A stretch of DNA of 64,000 bases, from the NCBI GenBank assembly GCA_963573385.1, contig CAUYLG010062894.1, forward strand, positions 1 to 64,000, given 5' to 3'. The DNA is from Cacajao melanocephalus. Taxonomy: Eukaryota; Chordata; Mammalia; Primates; Pitheciidae. Of this stretch, positions 27,373 through 41,399 are shown piece after piece. The notes under the pieces were generated by a model. The model made no database searches. It was given only the letters and a program-made list of their open reading frames with translations, and had not been told where the DNA came from. A program made the position numbers and the translations under genes. The number at the start of each line of letters is the position of its first letter. Position 1 is the stretch's first letter.

Positions 27373-27413
27373 CTGCAATCCTAGATTGAAATAGTACTGC
27401 AAAACTTTTGTAT
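27373..27413 (-). CDS. ALG13: ALG13 41-nt small exon
   Basis: Between TTTTTAATTTTAG and GTAAGT. Reads TKVLQYYFNLGLQ after completing an Asp codon, and leaves in phase 0. It is too short for most gene finders but fits both neighbours exactly and gives the peptide DTKVLQYYFNLGLQCYYHN, as in mammalian ALG13. The length is not a multiple of three, so skipping would shift the frame of the last two exons. Confidence 0.93.
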
Positions 27414-27489
27414 CTAAAATTAAAAATTAAAAAAAATTAGTGACTAGACTGACATAAGCAATTAGAATTATCTTTTTAAAAGCTTTTCT

Positions 27490-27791
27490 GGCCAGGCACA
27501 GTGGCTCACACCTGTAATCCCAGCACTTTCGGAGGCTGAGGTGGGCAGATCACGTGAGGTCAGGACTTCAAGACCATCCCAGCCAACATGATGAAACCCT
27601 GTCTCTACTAAAACTACAAAAATTAGCTGAGGGTGGTGGCACGTGCCTGTAATCCCAGCTACTCAGGAGGCTGAGACGTGAGAATTGCTTCAACCTGGGA
27701 AATGGAGGTTACACTGAGACAAGATTGTGCCACTGCACTCCAGCCTGGGTGACAGAGTGATACTCCACCTCAAAATAGGGGAAAAAAAAAA
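27490..27791 (+). repeat. Alu SINE
   Basis: Starts GGCCAGGCACAGTGGCTCACACC and ends in an A tail. Flanked by the direct repeat AAAAGCTTTTCT on both sides. Confidence 0.95.
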
Positions 27792-28614
27792 AGCTTTTCT
27801 CTTTGGGCATTATTAAGGTAGATATCAATGTAATCTTGCCACATTAATATCACTTTTAATTTTACCTTATAATAAATGACTACTTACCTACCAATATAGG
27901 TAAGATTATTTTCTCATCTAAGGTTTAGTTACCAAATACAAATTTCATTTCTAATCTTAATTTTAGGCTGATGTTATAGGAATGTCACTCAGGCAATATT
28001 TAGGAAGAATCCAATAAAGGCATTTTCTCACCTGTTTCAAGATGGAGTTTTTAGTTTAATACACTTCTAGTACATAAGCAATCATTTTGGTCCTCAGTTA
28101 CTAGCACTACTAGACAGTACAGACTAATGTTCTACTGACAGAGGTTAGTGATGCCTGCTGAGACAATTAGAACAATATGAAACTATTCACCTTGTTTTTA
28201 TTTACCATGACTAACATACCACCACCAGAACTCCAAAGAGAAGAGCAATGAGCAAGGTAATTTCTCTAGACATTATGAAACTAAACTACTTCACAAATGA
28301 ACAAAAACTGTTCTTAGCGTTACAGTTGTATCTCTAAATGTATTTTTATTCTTTTACCTGAGATCCACACATATTTTTATTTATAAAGTAATATAACCTG
28401 AGTTCCACTAACAGATGAACTTTCAGAAAACCCCTCTTTCTTAGGTTGGAGACTCCCTAAACAAACAGATATATTTACTGCCATTTAAAAAAAATCAGCC
28501 TCTATTTTCACTGTTATATGGGAACACAGTATAAAGCCTAATGCTCAAGCTAAAGAATATTTTAAAAAATAGGAAATAAATTCATAAGTGTCATTGGATT
28601 CTACTCCTTGATAC

Positions 28615-28735
28615 ATAAATAAAAAAATAACTTGTATACACAAATGCACATAGTATTAATAGCCAAAAAGTAAAAGCAACCCAAATTTTCCTCAACTTAC
28701 AGATAAAATATGATACAGACACACTTTGGAGATAT
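28615..28735 (+). repeat. Old L1 fragment
   Basis: ATAACTTGTATACACAAATGCACATAG...TAATAGCCAAAAAGTAAAAGCAACCC resembles the decayed ORF2 tail (the usual NQPKCPS-coding region). Confidence 0.5.
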
Positions 28736-28833
28736 CATGGGTTTAGTTCCAGAACAAAATAAAGACAATATTGCAAGGAAGTGAGTCACACCAATTTTTT
28801 GGTTTCTCAGGACATATAAAAGTTATGTTTATT

Positions 28834-29119
28834 GCCGGGCATGGTGGCTCACTCCTGTAATCCCAGCACTTTGGGAGGCTGAGGTGGGCGGATCATGACG
28901 TCAGGAGATTGAAACCATCCTGGTCAACATGGTCAAACCCAACTCTACTAAAAATACAAAAATTAGCCAGGAGTGGTGGCACATGCCTGTAATCTCAGCT
29001 ACTCTGGAGGCTGAGGCAGGAGAATCACTTGAATCTGGGAGTTGGAGGTTTCAGTGAGCCGAGATTGTGCCACTGCACTCCAGCATGGTGACAGAGGAAG
29101 TCTCCATCTCAAAAAAAAA
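28834..29119 (+). repeat. Alu SINE
   Basis: Starts GCCGGGCATGGTGGCTCACTCC. Flanked by AAAGTTATGTTTAT / AAAGTTATGCTTAT. Confidence 0.95.
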
Positions 29120-29217
29120 GTTATGCTTATACACTATACTGTAGTCTTTTCAGAGAATAATAACGTTAGATCTAAGGAAACAATGTATATACCTTAAATT
29201 TAAAATACTTTATTGCT

Positions 29218-29636
<419 letters not shown>

Positions 29637-29689
29637 TCAATTTATAAAACAATAAAAATCACAATATCTGTAAAATACAATAAAACAAA

Positions 29690-29950
29690 GTACAACAAAA
29701 TGGAATATGCCAATACATCCATACGCTGGAATGTTTTGGCCATAAGAAAGAAGAATGAACTGATATATGTGACAACATGAATCTTGAAAACAGTATGCTT
29801 AGAGAAAAAAAGTTAGTTGCAAAAGACCACATATTGTATGATTCTATTTATATGAAATGTCCAGAATAGGCAAATCCATTGATAAAATAGAGGAGTGATT
29901 GCTAAGGCCAGGGAGAATGGGGAGCACCTACCAATGAATACATGATATGT
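29690..29950 (+). repeat. Old L1 (L1M) 3' end
   Basis: CATACGCTGGAATGTTTTGGCC, ATGAATCTTGAAAACAGTATGC, GACCACATATTGTATGATTC, GAATAGGCAAATCC, AGTGATTGCTAAGG: the standard decayed L1 3' region. Confidence 0.8.
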
Positions 29951-30906
29951 TCTCAGGGTTAATAGAACTTAGATGGGAGAGTGAATGGGGAAAGAATTTG
30001 AGTTGAATCACCATGCCAGCAAATGCTTAGGAGAAGAAAATCCACCACATAAAGTTCACATAGGAACAGAAAGAGATAAGGTTGGAACAGAGACTAGACT
30101 GTGGAAAGTCATAAATGCCATACTTAGTCTGTTGAACTTTAATCTACAGAAAACAAAAAATCACTGAAGAGTTCTGAGCTAGGAAGAGACACAAAGTGGA
30201 ATAGTACCAGAGTAGTGAGACCAATGGAGAAGCTACTCTAATTGTTCAGGGACAAGGTGATAAAGGCGTGATCAAGGAAAGAGGCAATGGATATTTTTTT
30301 AAAACCCTCTGTGAAACCCAGCTTTTTAATAAATCAGCCAAGGTTAACATGCAAAAATCAATTCTATATTTATATACAGGACAAAATAAGAAAATAAAAG
30401 TTTTAAAATTCTATTTACTACAGCTCCAAAAACCCAAATACACAGGAACACATTTAACAGAAGAGAAGACTGCTACACCAAAAAAAAAAAAAAAAAAAAA
30501 AAAAAAGTTGAGAAACCAAACGCAGCCTAAATTGACAGATATACTATGATACCATGTTCATGAATTCAGAGAGATCATACTGTTAAGAACTGACATTCTC
30601 CCCAAATTGAGCTATAGATTATAAACACAATCCCAAATTTCCAGAAGGTTTCTCTTTTATTTTTGGTAAAATCTGACAGTCTAAGAGAAATGCAAATTAC
30701 CCTACCTTACTTCAAAAATCTTACTAAAAAGACAATGTGGTACTGATGTAAGGATTAAAAACTAGATCAATGCAATAGAAGAGGGCACACAAATAGACCT
30801 GCACTTAAAACGGTCATTTGATTTTTGACTAAAACACCAAAGTGATCCAACAAGGAAAGGAAAACCTTTTTTACAAATGGTACTGCTGGAATACTGGAGA
30901 TCCATA

Positions 30907-31399
<493 letters not shown>

Positions 31400-31683
31400 T
31401 AGATTACAGAAAGCAATACACACCAAAAAAATGATCAGTTAGATTTCATCAGAATTAAAATCCTCTACTCATCAGAAGGCACCATGAAGAAAACAGATAA
31501 GCCACAGAATAGGAGCAGATATTCAGAAAACATACCTGACAAAAGACTAGTATAAATAATATGTAGAGAACTTCCACAACTCAATAACAAGCACCCAATA
31601 AGAGAGTAGTCAAAATATGTGAACACTTTACAAAAAAAATATGCAAATGGCCAATAAGCACATGAAAAAAGTACCCAAACAAC

Positions 31684-32990
31684 TGGACATTCACATGCAA
31701 AAATATGAATCTACACATAGACTTTACATACTTCACAACAACAGTCACTCAAAATGGATCACAGACCTAAAAATGAAATGCAAAACATAAAACTCCTGGA
31801 TGGTAACAGGAAAAAATCTAGATGACCTTGAGTCTGGCAATTGCTTTTTAGATATAATACCATAGGCATGATCCATAAAAGAAATAATTTTTAAGTTGGA
31901 GTTCCTTAAAATTAAAAACATCTGCTCTGCAAAAGATAAGAGAATGAACAGACAAGCCACAGACTTGGAAAAAATATCTGCAAAAGACATACCTCATATA
32001 ATAGACTGTTACCCAAAATATACAAAGAACACTTAGAATTCAATAAGTAAACAACCTCAATTAAAAACAGGCCAAACACCTTAACAGATGTTTCACCAAA
32101 GATACACAGATGGCAAATAAGCACATGAAAAGATGCTCCATGTTGGATTTCACAAAGAAAATGCAAATTAAAACAATGAGATACCATTACACACCTATTA
32201 AAATGGCCAAAATCCAGAATACTGACACCACCAAATACTGGCATGAATGTGGAACTACAGGAACACTCATTCATTGCTGGTGGGAATGCAAAATAGCCAC
32301 TCTGGAAGATAGTTTGACAGTTTCTTACAAAAGAAAAGATATTCTTATTCAATCGAGTAATTGTAATCCTTGGTGTTTACCCAAAGCAGTTAAAAATATA
32401 TTTCCACACAAAAACTTGCACGTGGATGTTTACGGCAACTGTAACCGAAAGTGGAAGCAACCAAGATGTTATTCAGTAGATGACTGGATATATAAACTGT
32501 GGTACATTCAGATAATAATTTGGTGAGGAACCTTAAATACATACTGCTAAGAGCCAATCTGAAAAGGCTATACACTGCATGATTGCAACTATATGGCATT
32601 CTGGAAAAGTAAAAACTATGGAGACAGTAAAAGATCAGTGATTGCCAGGAGATGGGGGATGAACAATAACAGGCAGAGCACAGATTTCTGGGGCACAGAC
32701 GCTCCGTTATAGCATCTATGTGATGCTATAATGAAGGATACATGCCATTATACATTTGTCCAAACTCATGAAAGTGCAACAGAAAGAGTGAACACTAATA
32801 TAAACTATGGCCGCTGGGTGATAATGATGTGCCAAGGTAGGTTCATCATTGTAGCAAATATACCATACTGGTATGGTGGGGGACACTGATAATATGGGAG
32901 GCTACAGACATAGTAGGGGCTGGTGGAAAATGGGAAATCCCTATGCCTTCCTCCCAATTTGGCAACGAACAGAAAACTGCTCTACAAAAT
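31684..32990 (+). mobile_element. Second L1 (L1M) ORF2 tail and 3' end
   Basis: Covers an ORF2 region that overlaps the previous fragment. The best reading at 32110-32526 gives MQIKTMRYHYTPIKMAK and GTTGTLIHCWWECKIA, the known ORF2 C-terminal block. It ends in a decayed 3' UTR (GTTCATCATTGTAGCAAATATACC, CAATTTGGCAACGAACAG). Confidence 0.85.
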
Positions 32991-32999
32991 AGATTTTTT

Positions 33000-33722
33000 T
33001 TAAACATGATCAGTCACCAGAATGGATAAAGTTAAAGACAGTGGCAACAATAAATCTTGGTGAGGAAGAGAAACAATTGGAATTCTCATACACTGCTGGT
33101 GGAAGTGTAAAATGGTACAACTTTGGAAAAATGTTTGGCAGTTACTTATAAAAGTAAACACATATCTCTTTATGACCCAGCAATTCCACTGCTAGGTATT
33201 TGCCCAAGGGAAATAAAAATGTATGTTTACAAAGACTTTTACGAGAATGTTCATAACAGCTTTTTTCATAACAGGCCCAAACTCCAATTAGTCCAGTTAT
33301 CTATCACCAACAGGAGAATGGTCAAACTGGAATAGTCATACAATGAAATGCTACTCAGCAATGAAAACAAGTGGGCTACTGACATATGAAACAACAGACA
33401 AATCTCAAAATTATGCCAAGTTTAAGAAGCTTTCCATAAAGATTATGTACTACAAGATTACATTTATATAAAATTCTAAAACAGGCAAAACTAATCTATG
33501 GTAGAAAAAAGTCAGAACAGTGGTTGTCTCTAGGGGGAACATGGGAAAAACTGGGAAGAAGCATGAGGCAACTTTGTAGGACAATGTTAATACTTTATAC
33601 CTTGATAGGGATTTGGGTTACACAAGCGCGTGCATGCATATGTTAAAACTAAGCTAATGTGCACTTAAGTTTTGTATATTTCATTATATGTAAACTGTAC
33701 ATCAAAAAGAAAAAAATCTACT
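33000..33722 (+). mobile_element. Third L1 (L1M) ORF2 tail and 3' end
   Basis: Again the same ORF2 region (TCTCATACACTGCTGGTGGAAG, CCCAGCAATTCCACTGCTAGG, ACTACTCAGCAATGAA). It ends TATATGTAAACTGTACATCAAAAAG. Confidence 0.85.
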
Positions 33723-34985
33723 TAATAATATGTATCCTGAGGTTTTAATGGGGAAGTGTACAAATGTCTACAATTTACAAATGATACAAATGTATCAAAA
33801 AGAAGATGGACTAATAGAGATGGATGGAGGGAAAGACTGGATAGATATGTGATAAAATAGATAAACATTTATGATAGAATATAGGTGATAGATAAGACTT
33901 CATTTTAAAATTCAACTTTGATGAATGTTTGAATATATTCATAGTAAAATGTTAGGAAAAATACAAAATCAGAATTTTGGGGTGACTAAGTACATCTCAG
34001 GCATAGGTAGGTAGGGGAAGGGAGAGTAGTAAAGGAATCAGGATTTAGATATCGGGCAAATTAGGTGGAAATGATACCACTTAACATAATAGAAAACCAA
34101 GGAGAAAAGTCAATGTCTTGTGTGACTTGGGGAAAAGATAAATATGGGGAATTTCATTATTGAAATGAAAGCTAAAAACTAAATGAAAATGTCCAGCATG
34201 TATCTGGAGACAAGTAACTAAAAACTTTTGATGCCAAGGCTAGCTAGATTTAAGAATCAACTACATAGACATAACAGTGAAGTTTAACGATAGGAAAAAA
34301 ACAGAAGGTAGCTAAAGAAAATCTTGGTGATTAGGGGTTGGGGAAAAAAAAAAAACAAAAATAGAGAAGCAGCTAGAAAAAAACAAGAAAATGTTATAGC
34401 AAGAAAAGTGTAAGTAAGCTACAAACAATTCTCGACTATAATTCTCTCGAGAAATATGTCAGTGTGGTGTAATAAAGAACTTCCAATGAAAAACTACTCC
34501 TTAGATGCTTAAGAAAACACAGCGGAAATTTAAGGCAGATAAGACTCATAATCCCCACTCCCCTAAATCTTTAAAATTCAGTTGAAATTCTAAATATAAA
34601 ATATTGCAGTAATTCATGTACTTGTGGAAACAATTTAAGAAATAAAGAAAAATTTGATACCAAGTCCTGTTTTGCAAAAAGACAGTTAAGAAAATCAAAG
34701 ACAGCCATTTGAGAATCTTCTTCAGGGTAGGCATGTAGCTACCAAAACAAAACAAAACAAAAAAACAGCAGCACACATCAACTCAACCATCCATTTGTTG
34801 ATTATGTAGAAGATATTCTGTTTTCAGCTTTTAATTGCTCCTTTCCTTAGTCACTTCCTGCACTGTGTTCTCAAGTCAATTTTCATTTGGTTCCCCATTT
34901 CCCAATAGGTCAACCAAAGAGAGATATGTTCTAAAAATATTTTTTAAATCTCAGACCCCTCACCTAAGTCTCAAAATCTACTTAC

Positions 34986-35186
34986 CTTGAGGCAAATCAC
35001 TGCCACTTGGATCACAGGAATAAGATGGAGGTGGTGCTGGTGGTAAATTTGAAGCCTCTCCCACATCAAGAGGAGGAGGAGTAGGAGGTGGTGGTGGTGG
35101 TGGTGGTGGTGGTGGTAGCAGTTGTAGAGAGGTACCAGCATGAGGAGTAGGAGCAGAATGGCATGGATAGGATGGTGAGGCAATCA
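34986..35186 (-). CDS. ALG13: ALG13 exon with polyproline run
   Basis: 201 nt after TTCTTTGTTAG, donor CTCAAG|GTAAGT. Reads IASPSYPCHSAPTPHAGTSL, then a run of 11 prolines, Thr, three more prolines, and ends PPPSYSCDPSGSDLPQ. Ten of the prolines are one pure triplet array (35087-35116). Such tracts bind SH3/WW/EVH1 modules or profilin in other proteins. The run is shorter than in human ALG13 as I recall it. Intron read-through would stop after two codons. Confidence 0.95.
35087..35116. repeat. Pure trinucleotide repeat inside ALG13 coding exon
   Basis: Ten uninterrupted GGT units on the + strand, read as CCA (Pro) on the coding strand, flanked by further GGA/CCT-type proline codons. Likely length-variable. 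Confidence 0.95.
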
Positions 35187-36094
35187 CTAACAAAGAAACA
35201 AAACATAACAGAGCAATACACAACTATAACACCTTATGAATAGTAGGTTCATCTACTTTTCTTGTCTCCAGTATGGTCAAAGAACTCTTAATTCTTATGG
35301 TTTGGCTTAAAAAAAAACATGGACAGTGAATTGTCTACATTCTCTTACACATAACAATTGAGAACTAGTTTATTACAGGTCGTTTTAAGAAAATTATCGG
35401 AAATTAAAAGGGAACAAACTGGAAGAGGCAGAGCTTTGACTATCAGACTTCAAACACTTAGCTAACAGGTACATAAATAAAATGTAATTATAGCAAAATT
35501 TTTACTTAGCTTAATACCCAATGCAAATTTAAGAATGTTTTCAGCAATCTGTCATTCTCAGTCAAATCACAAAATGTAGAAGCTAATAAGAGATGGACTA
35601 AAGCGGACAGATTACAGATTTTAGCAATCGTTGAAGGTTTCTAGTGGTAGCATCTGAGGAATATACAGAACTTTAAATCATGACTGCCCCATTTCTAAGG
35701 AGGTACATAATCTAAAAACAGGCTAGATACAATATCTTATCCTTTTAACTTTCTATACCTGTTACTGTAGCTTAGAAACAATCAATACTCATTTAAAAGT
35801 TTGTTTTTGACATAAGAAATTCAGATGTAATTATGTTTAAATATTAATCCTCTATGATGATAAAGGAAACAATGTGTTTACAACCTAGTTAAAACACATA
35901 CCTGCATATATAACATAACTGGTAAATTTGTTAATTTTTTTTTTTTACAAAAGATGGTTAATACAAACCCTTCAAGTTTAACTGAATCATTTTAGCCAGC
36001 TTAAATCCAAGTACAAAATTTCATCATTGTGTTATCTGCATTATCATTTTAACCCTGAGAAACATAGAAAGTCCATAGAAAGTTCAGAAACATA

Positions 36095-36150
36095 GAAAAT
36101 CGGTTGTTCCATCTAGAGGATTGATAAGAATGACAAAGAGCAACTAAAAA
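36095..36150 (+). repeat. 56-bp direct duplication, copy 1
   Basis: Shares at least 37 uninterrupted identical bases (from CTAGAGGATTGATAAG onward) and about 93% overall with 37707-37763. Confidence 0.8.
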
Positions 36151-37706
36151 AGTCTTATTGTATAAAGGTTTAAATTCAGAGTTTTAGCACACTGAGATTA
36201 GCATAGAAACAATTCACACAAGCTGAATGTGTTATTCTGATGTTTTAGCAAGACGTAATCTACATTGTTTCCATTTACTGACCAGTACTAACAATATACT
36301 CACCTATATCATTTGTACAATTACAGGCTAACGGTAATAGATCTATGTCTTTGCGTGATCTAAAACTTTATAAACAACTTTTTAGGAGTGATACAATTAT
36401 TATCTCTTGATTGTGGTACTGGTTACACAACTCTGCATTTGTCAAAGATCACAGAACTGGGCACCAAAAATGAATTATACTGTATCTAAATTAAACAGTA
36501 AAATTTTAAAGCTTGCTCAACTAGCTGTTTTGGAGTTTTGTCATACATTTAGAAATCTCTAATTTTACAGTTTTGAGAGAGGAATTTAATTTTCAGAATA
36601 TCTCCAAATGTTGTAGATACAGATTTTTTTTTAATAAAATGGTTCCAACAAAACTCTGCTCTTATTCCTTTTAAACTAGCACTGAAAACAAATCATACCA
36701 TCTTTTTAAAAAAACAAATGCAGAAAGGCAATTAGCTGAAGATAGTAGAATGTTATTATGATCACTAGGTAAAAACCAACTACTAGACGTAGAAATGGCT
36801 AAATACATTCTCACAGGCCTGAAAGAATCAAGAGTAGACACAATTTGGAGGTTACTTTGTCTGAATTCCCCTTCTTTATAAATGCACAGTATTACAATAA
36901 ACCCTCTACAAAAAAGCTTTTACAATTTCAAGTTTCTACAGAGATGCATCAGCATCTCATCCTTAGACTTATGAAGAGCTCCACAGGCTTAACAGATACA
37001 TTTCAAGGGATGGTTCAAGAATTATAGAAATGTCTTCTAAAATACTAGTAGAAATCAATATAATGCATTCAGAATACTGATTTCCCCCATCCCTGTAGCT
37101 GTAGTCTGCTTCAGGACACTTCAGAAGAGAACATAAATATATATAGTAAGATACTGTTGCTTCTCAAAAAATCACAGAGCAGGGCCAAGGCCAAGGTTTG
37201 GTGAGATGCACCAGTGCAAAATTTAAAGGGCTACCCAAACTAATACAAAGAAAACTGTTATGAATACAACATCAAAATTTTCAATAAAGACAGGATCCAA
37301 CCCTGTACTTGCATGACCCCAAGAGTATATGCCTCACTCAACTCACCTTAAACCTGGTCCACAGATGCTGTCTTTATTTAAAATTGATACTTTGTTCTCA
37401 AATTTTTTATATTAATCTTCATTTTTTTAAATGATGAATTAAAGTGTTATTTATCTTGACTACTGTGGTGTGTTTTTTTGTTTTTTGACATTCTATTAAA
37501 TTTTGCACTCAGGGAGAGTCACTGATCCCAGCCCTGGCAAAAGAGTTGGAACATTTACTGAAATCCAGAGCTTGAAGTTGACAGGATTTAATGCCTAAAA
37601 GGAGACTCATAATTAAGGGCAATCATCACATGTAGTTACCTGGCAGATTAGCAGTCACTTAAGGATGGGAGGGGCCTGCCAGAGAGAGATATGAACAACA
37701 AAGTGG

Positions 37707-37763
37707 GAAAAATCAGTTGTTTCACCTAGAGGATTGATAAGAATGACAAAGAGCAACTAAAAA
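37707..37763 (+). repeat. 56-bp direct duplication, copy 2
   Basis: Same sequence as 36095-36150 with three or four changes in its first third. Located 1.6 kb away in the same intron, same orientation. Confidence 0.8.
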
Positions 37764-38092
37764 GCAGCCAGATCTAGTAAAGCAGATCTAGAGTTGAGGT
37801 TCATTAAGTGACTAAACAAAAAGTAAATAAATGAAGGCAGTATACATTTTAAGAAAAATCTGGCATTTAAATGGTAATCTTTCAATGATTCCACAAATAA
37901 AACATTACAATTCTTGCTTCATCTATCACTTGAATTTAAGCTCAGACAGCTGCTGGAAGGAGACAGCACATGTTTTCTCCTACAACTAGCAAAAAGTAGT
38001 AAAACTAGGGTCTATATTGACATTTCCAGTGAAAAATTTATATCATCGTTAATTAACATTTATTGTTTTTGTTCCAGGTACTGTGCTAAGCA

Positions 38093-38411
<319 letters not shown>

Positions 38412-38739
38412 TGAAACAGATACAGCAAACTAATCAAATATATATTGCTTAATGAGTCATTTTAATGTGCATACTACCCATGTCTAGAAATACTTCGTTA
38501 GTCACTTTTTCCCTCCTAACAAAACCAACCATTATTTTGACTTTAAATAGTAATCACTTCCTTAGGGTCTTTTCAGAGTTTTGTCACTCGAATATGCATC
38601 CTTGAACACTAGTTTTTAGTCTTGTTCATTAAAAAATTGGCTATTTCTTGAATCTCTAAATCTATCGGTCCCTCCTTCGTCTATTTCCTGACAGTTCTGC
38701 TTTAAAGGATCTGGGCACTTTGACCTGATAAGCTTCCCA

Positions 38740-39420
38740 CAGTCTGGATTTTGCAGATTACATACTCATGGTGCAATTCAACATGTATTCTGTATTTCCT
38801 GTCAATAGGTAGCTAGATCCAGGAGACTGAATCAGACCCAGGATTGATTTCTTTGGCACATCTATAGCTAATGTTTGACTGTCTTTGCAATCTTAGTAGC
38901 TACTGATGTTTAATGTCCATCCATTTAATAGGAACTGCAAAATTATTCTGTCACTTTTTTATTGATTAGTTAGAATACTATTACAAAGAGATACTTCCCC
39001 TCATCTATTTGGTTATTCAGTGGTATAGTTCATACAAGGAAGGCAGAATAAATGCTTATTTCATGTTCTAGTTTTCAAGAAAATGAATTTATTTCCTATC
39101 CTCTTAAAGCAAGCAATTTAAAAAATATCATTAAGAACTTCGACATACTTGGTATATTCCAATCTACTGCAATGATCATTGTTGAGGCTCAAATTGTTCC
39201 ATCTTTGGCCAGTGGGAATCTCTCTTTGTGATGGTTTCTGAGTCCTTTTGACATGATGCCTATACTCTTTGACATGTTCCTTGCTATCTTATATGACAAG
39301 ATGTTCCAGGTTCATCTTGAACATGTCCTGCCCAGACCTGGAATCAGCCATTTCTCCATAGAGCCCAGATTTTTCTTTTTTAAAGTAATAAATGGTATTT
39401 TAAGACCAAAAACTAGGTAT
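38740..39420. repeat. Old L1 3' UTR-like sequence
   Basis: Phrases TGAGGCTCAAATTGTTCCATCTTTGG, CAGTGGGAATCTC, GAGTCCTTTTGACATG, AAGATGTTCCAGGTTCATCTTG and CTGGAATCAGCCATTTCTCC belong to a common old L1 3' region. The orientation is not certain. Confidence 0.6.
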
Positions 39421-39969
39421 TAGGGATACTTATTGTTTACAAGCCTTTCAGTGGACAGAGCAAGGAAACATATACTTAAAGATATATATTTAAAGATATC
39501 TCAAGTTCATACTGATACTTCAAATTCAAAACTATAAAAGCTTTTAATTAGCCTCTATAACAACTGCAATACCTTTTTTCCATACTAAGAATCCTGATTC
39601 ACAAGGATACAGGGGATAAAATTAGAATATCCCATAATTACTCATTTACTTTAGCCCACATTACACAGTCTCAGAATAACACTGAGTATCTAAATCAAAG
39701 AACCTGATGTGACTGAGAGCATGAAAATGCTCTGCCCATCTTTGCCCATATTCACTCAATTCTACCATTAAAAAAAATAACTACATCTACACCCTCCAAA
39801 AATAAGTCTATTACATAGGATAGTCTCAACTTCTCAGCCCTCATTTGTCTTACTTCTACAGGTAACTATGTATTTAATACTTACCATCATGTTCTTATGT
39901 CTCTAACATTTCTAATTGGTCTGTTTCTAATTGTTCTGGTAGCCTAAAACTCTAAGCTCATTCTCTAGC

Positions 39970-40165
39970 ATACTGTTGTCCAATACCAGTTTTTGTGATG
40001 GTGGAAATATTCTATATCTGTGTTGTCCAATACAGTAGCTACTAGCCACATGTGGCTTTGAGCATTTGGTATGTGGCTAATGCAACTGAGGAAATAAAGG
40101 TTTACTTTATTTAACTATAATTAATTTCCATTGGTGGCTAGTGATTACCTGATTGACAGCACAGC
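39970..40165 (-). repeat. MER5A (hAT-Charlie) relic
   Basis: CTGTGTTGTCCAATACAGTAGC followed by TACTAGCCACATGTGGCT and TGGTATGTGGCTAATGCAACTG is the MER5A terminal region. A second short piece of the terminus (CTGTTGTCCAATACCAG) lies just before it. Confidence 0.75.
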
Positions 40166-40507
40166 TCTCAGAGATTCATCAGAAGGGCTCATGGGAATAA
40201 TATTATTGGGTTCTTACATGTTGCCCTTTGTGCTTGAAAATCAGTTTGATTGGATACAAAATTATTGGTTCACATATTCTTTCCTTGGGTATCTTAAATG
40301 TTATTCTATTTTCTTCTAGCATAAAGCAATACTGTCAAAGTTTGATGATTATCATTATATTTCTCTTATATGCCATAAACTTAGATACTCAGGACTTTTT
40401 AAGTCTAGTAATTTTATTAGAATATTCTGCTGTTCATTATTCTGGGTCAATATTCTCAGGTATTCAGGGTGCTGTTTCAAGTATGTACTTTTAAAACTTT
40501 TTAAACT

Positions 40508-40850
40508 TGATATGGTTTGACTTTGTGTCCCCACCCAAATTTCATCTTGAATTGGAAACTGCATTGTAATCTCCTGGATCATGGAAGCGGTTTTCACTAT
40601 GCTGTTCTTGTGATAGTGAGTAAATTCTAAAGAGATCTGATAGTTTTATAAATGGCAGTTTCCCTTGCACTTTCTCTGTACTGGTGCCTTGTGAAGAACG
40701 GGTCTGCTTCCCCTTCACCTTCTGCCATGATTACAAGTTTCCTAAGGCTTCCTCAGCCATGCAGAACTGTGAGTCAATTAAACCTCTTTCCTTTACAAAT
40801 TATCTAGTCTCAGGCATTTTTTTATGGCAGTGTGAAAACAAACTAATACA
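40508..40850 (+). mobile_element. MaLR solo LTR (MST/THE1-like)
   Basis: Starts TGATATGGTTTGACTTTGTGTCC and contains CACCCAAATTTCATCTTGAATTG, TGATAGTGAGTAAATTC and the poly(A)-type GTCAATTAAACCTCTTTCC. Ends AACAAACTAATACA. This is the typical LTR of mammalian MaLR elements. Solo, with no internal sequence. Confidence 0.85.
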
Positions 40851-41049
40851 AAACTTCAGCAAAGTTTTCTAAATTATAGCTTTTAGTATTTTTGTTCCCT
40901 TACTTTGGTTTTCTTTTTCAGGGACTTCTATCCATGTTTGCTCTCATTTGCCTAAATTCAAATATGTTGCTTTAAAATCTTTATCTTCTTTTTTTTTTTC
41001 AATTTTAGATTTCCCCCTTCTTATATCTTTATCTTTTAAAAAAGTTTAT

Positions 41050-41350
41050 GGTCGGGCGTGGTGGCTCATGCCTGTAATCCCAGCACTTTGGGAGGCTGAG
41101 GTGCGTAGATCACTTAAGCCCAGGAGTTCAAGACCAGGTTGGGCAACATGACAAGACCCTGTCTCTACAAAAACACAATAATTAGCCGAGTGTGGTAGCG
41201 TGTGCCTATAGTCCCAGCTACTTGGGGGCTGAGGCAAGAGGATCGTTTGAACCCTGGAGATCCAGGCTGCAGTGAGCCATGATCATGCCACCGCACTCCA
41301 GTCTTGGTGACAGAGCAAAACCCTGTCTCAAAAATAAAAATAAAAATAAA
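41050..41350 (+). repeat. Alu SINE
   Basis: Starts GGTCGGGCGTGGTGGCTCATGCC and ends in (AAAAT)n. Confidence 0.95.
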
Positions 41351-41399
41351 GCCTACAGCATTCATATTTCTCTTAAAGCATTATCTGCTGCACATACAG

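Noticed and set aside
32110..32526. 138-codon open frame with zinc-knuckle-like CxxxGTxGTLxHCWWxC
   Set aside because: It is the C-terminal end of a decayed L1 ORF2, not a separate gene.
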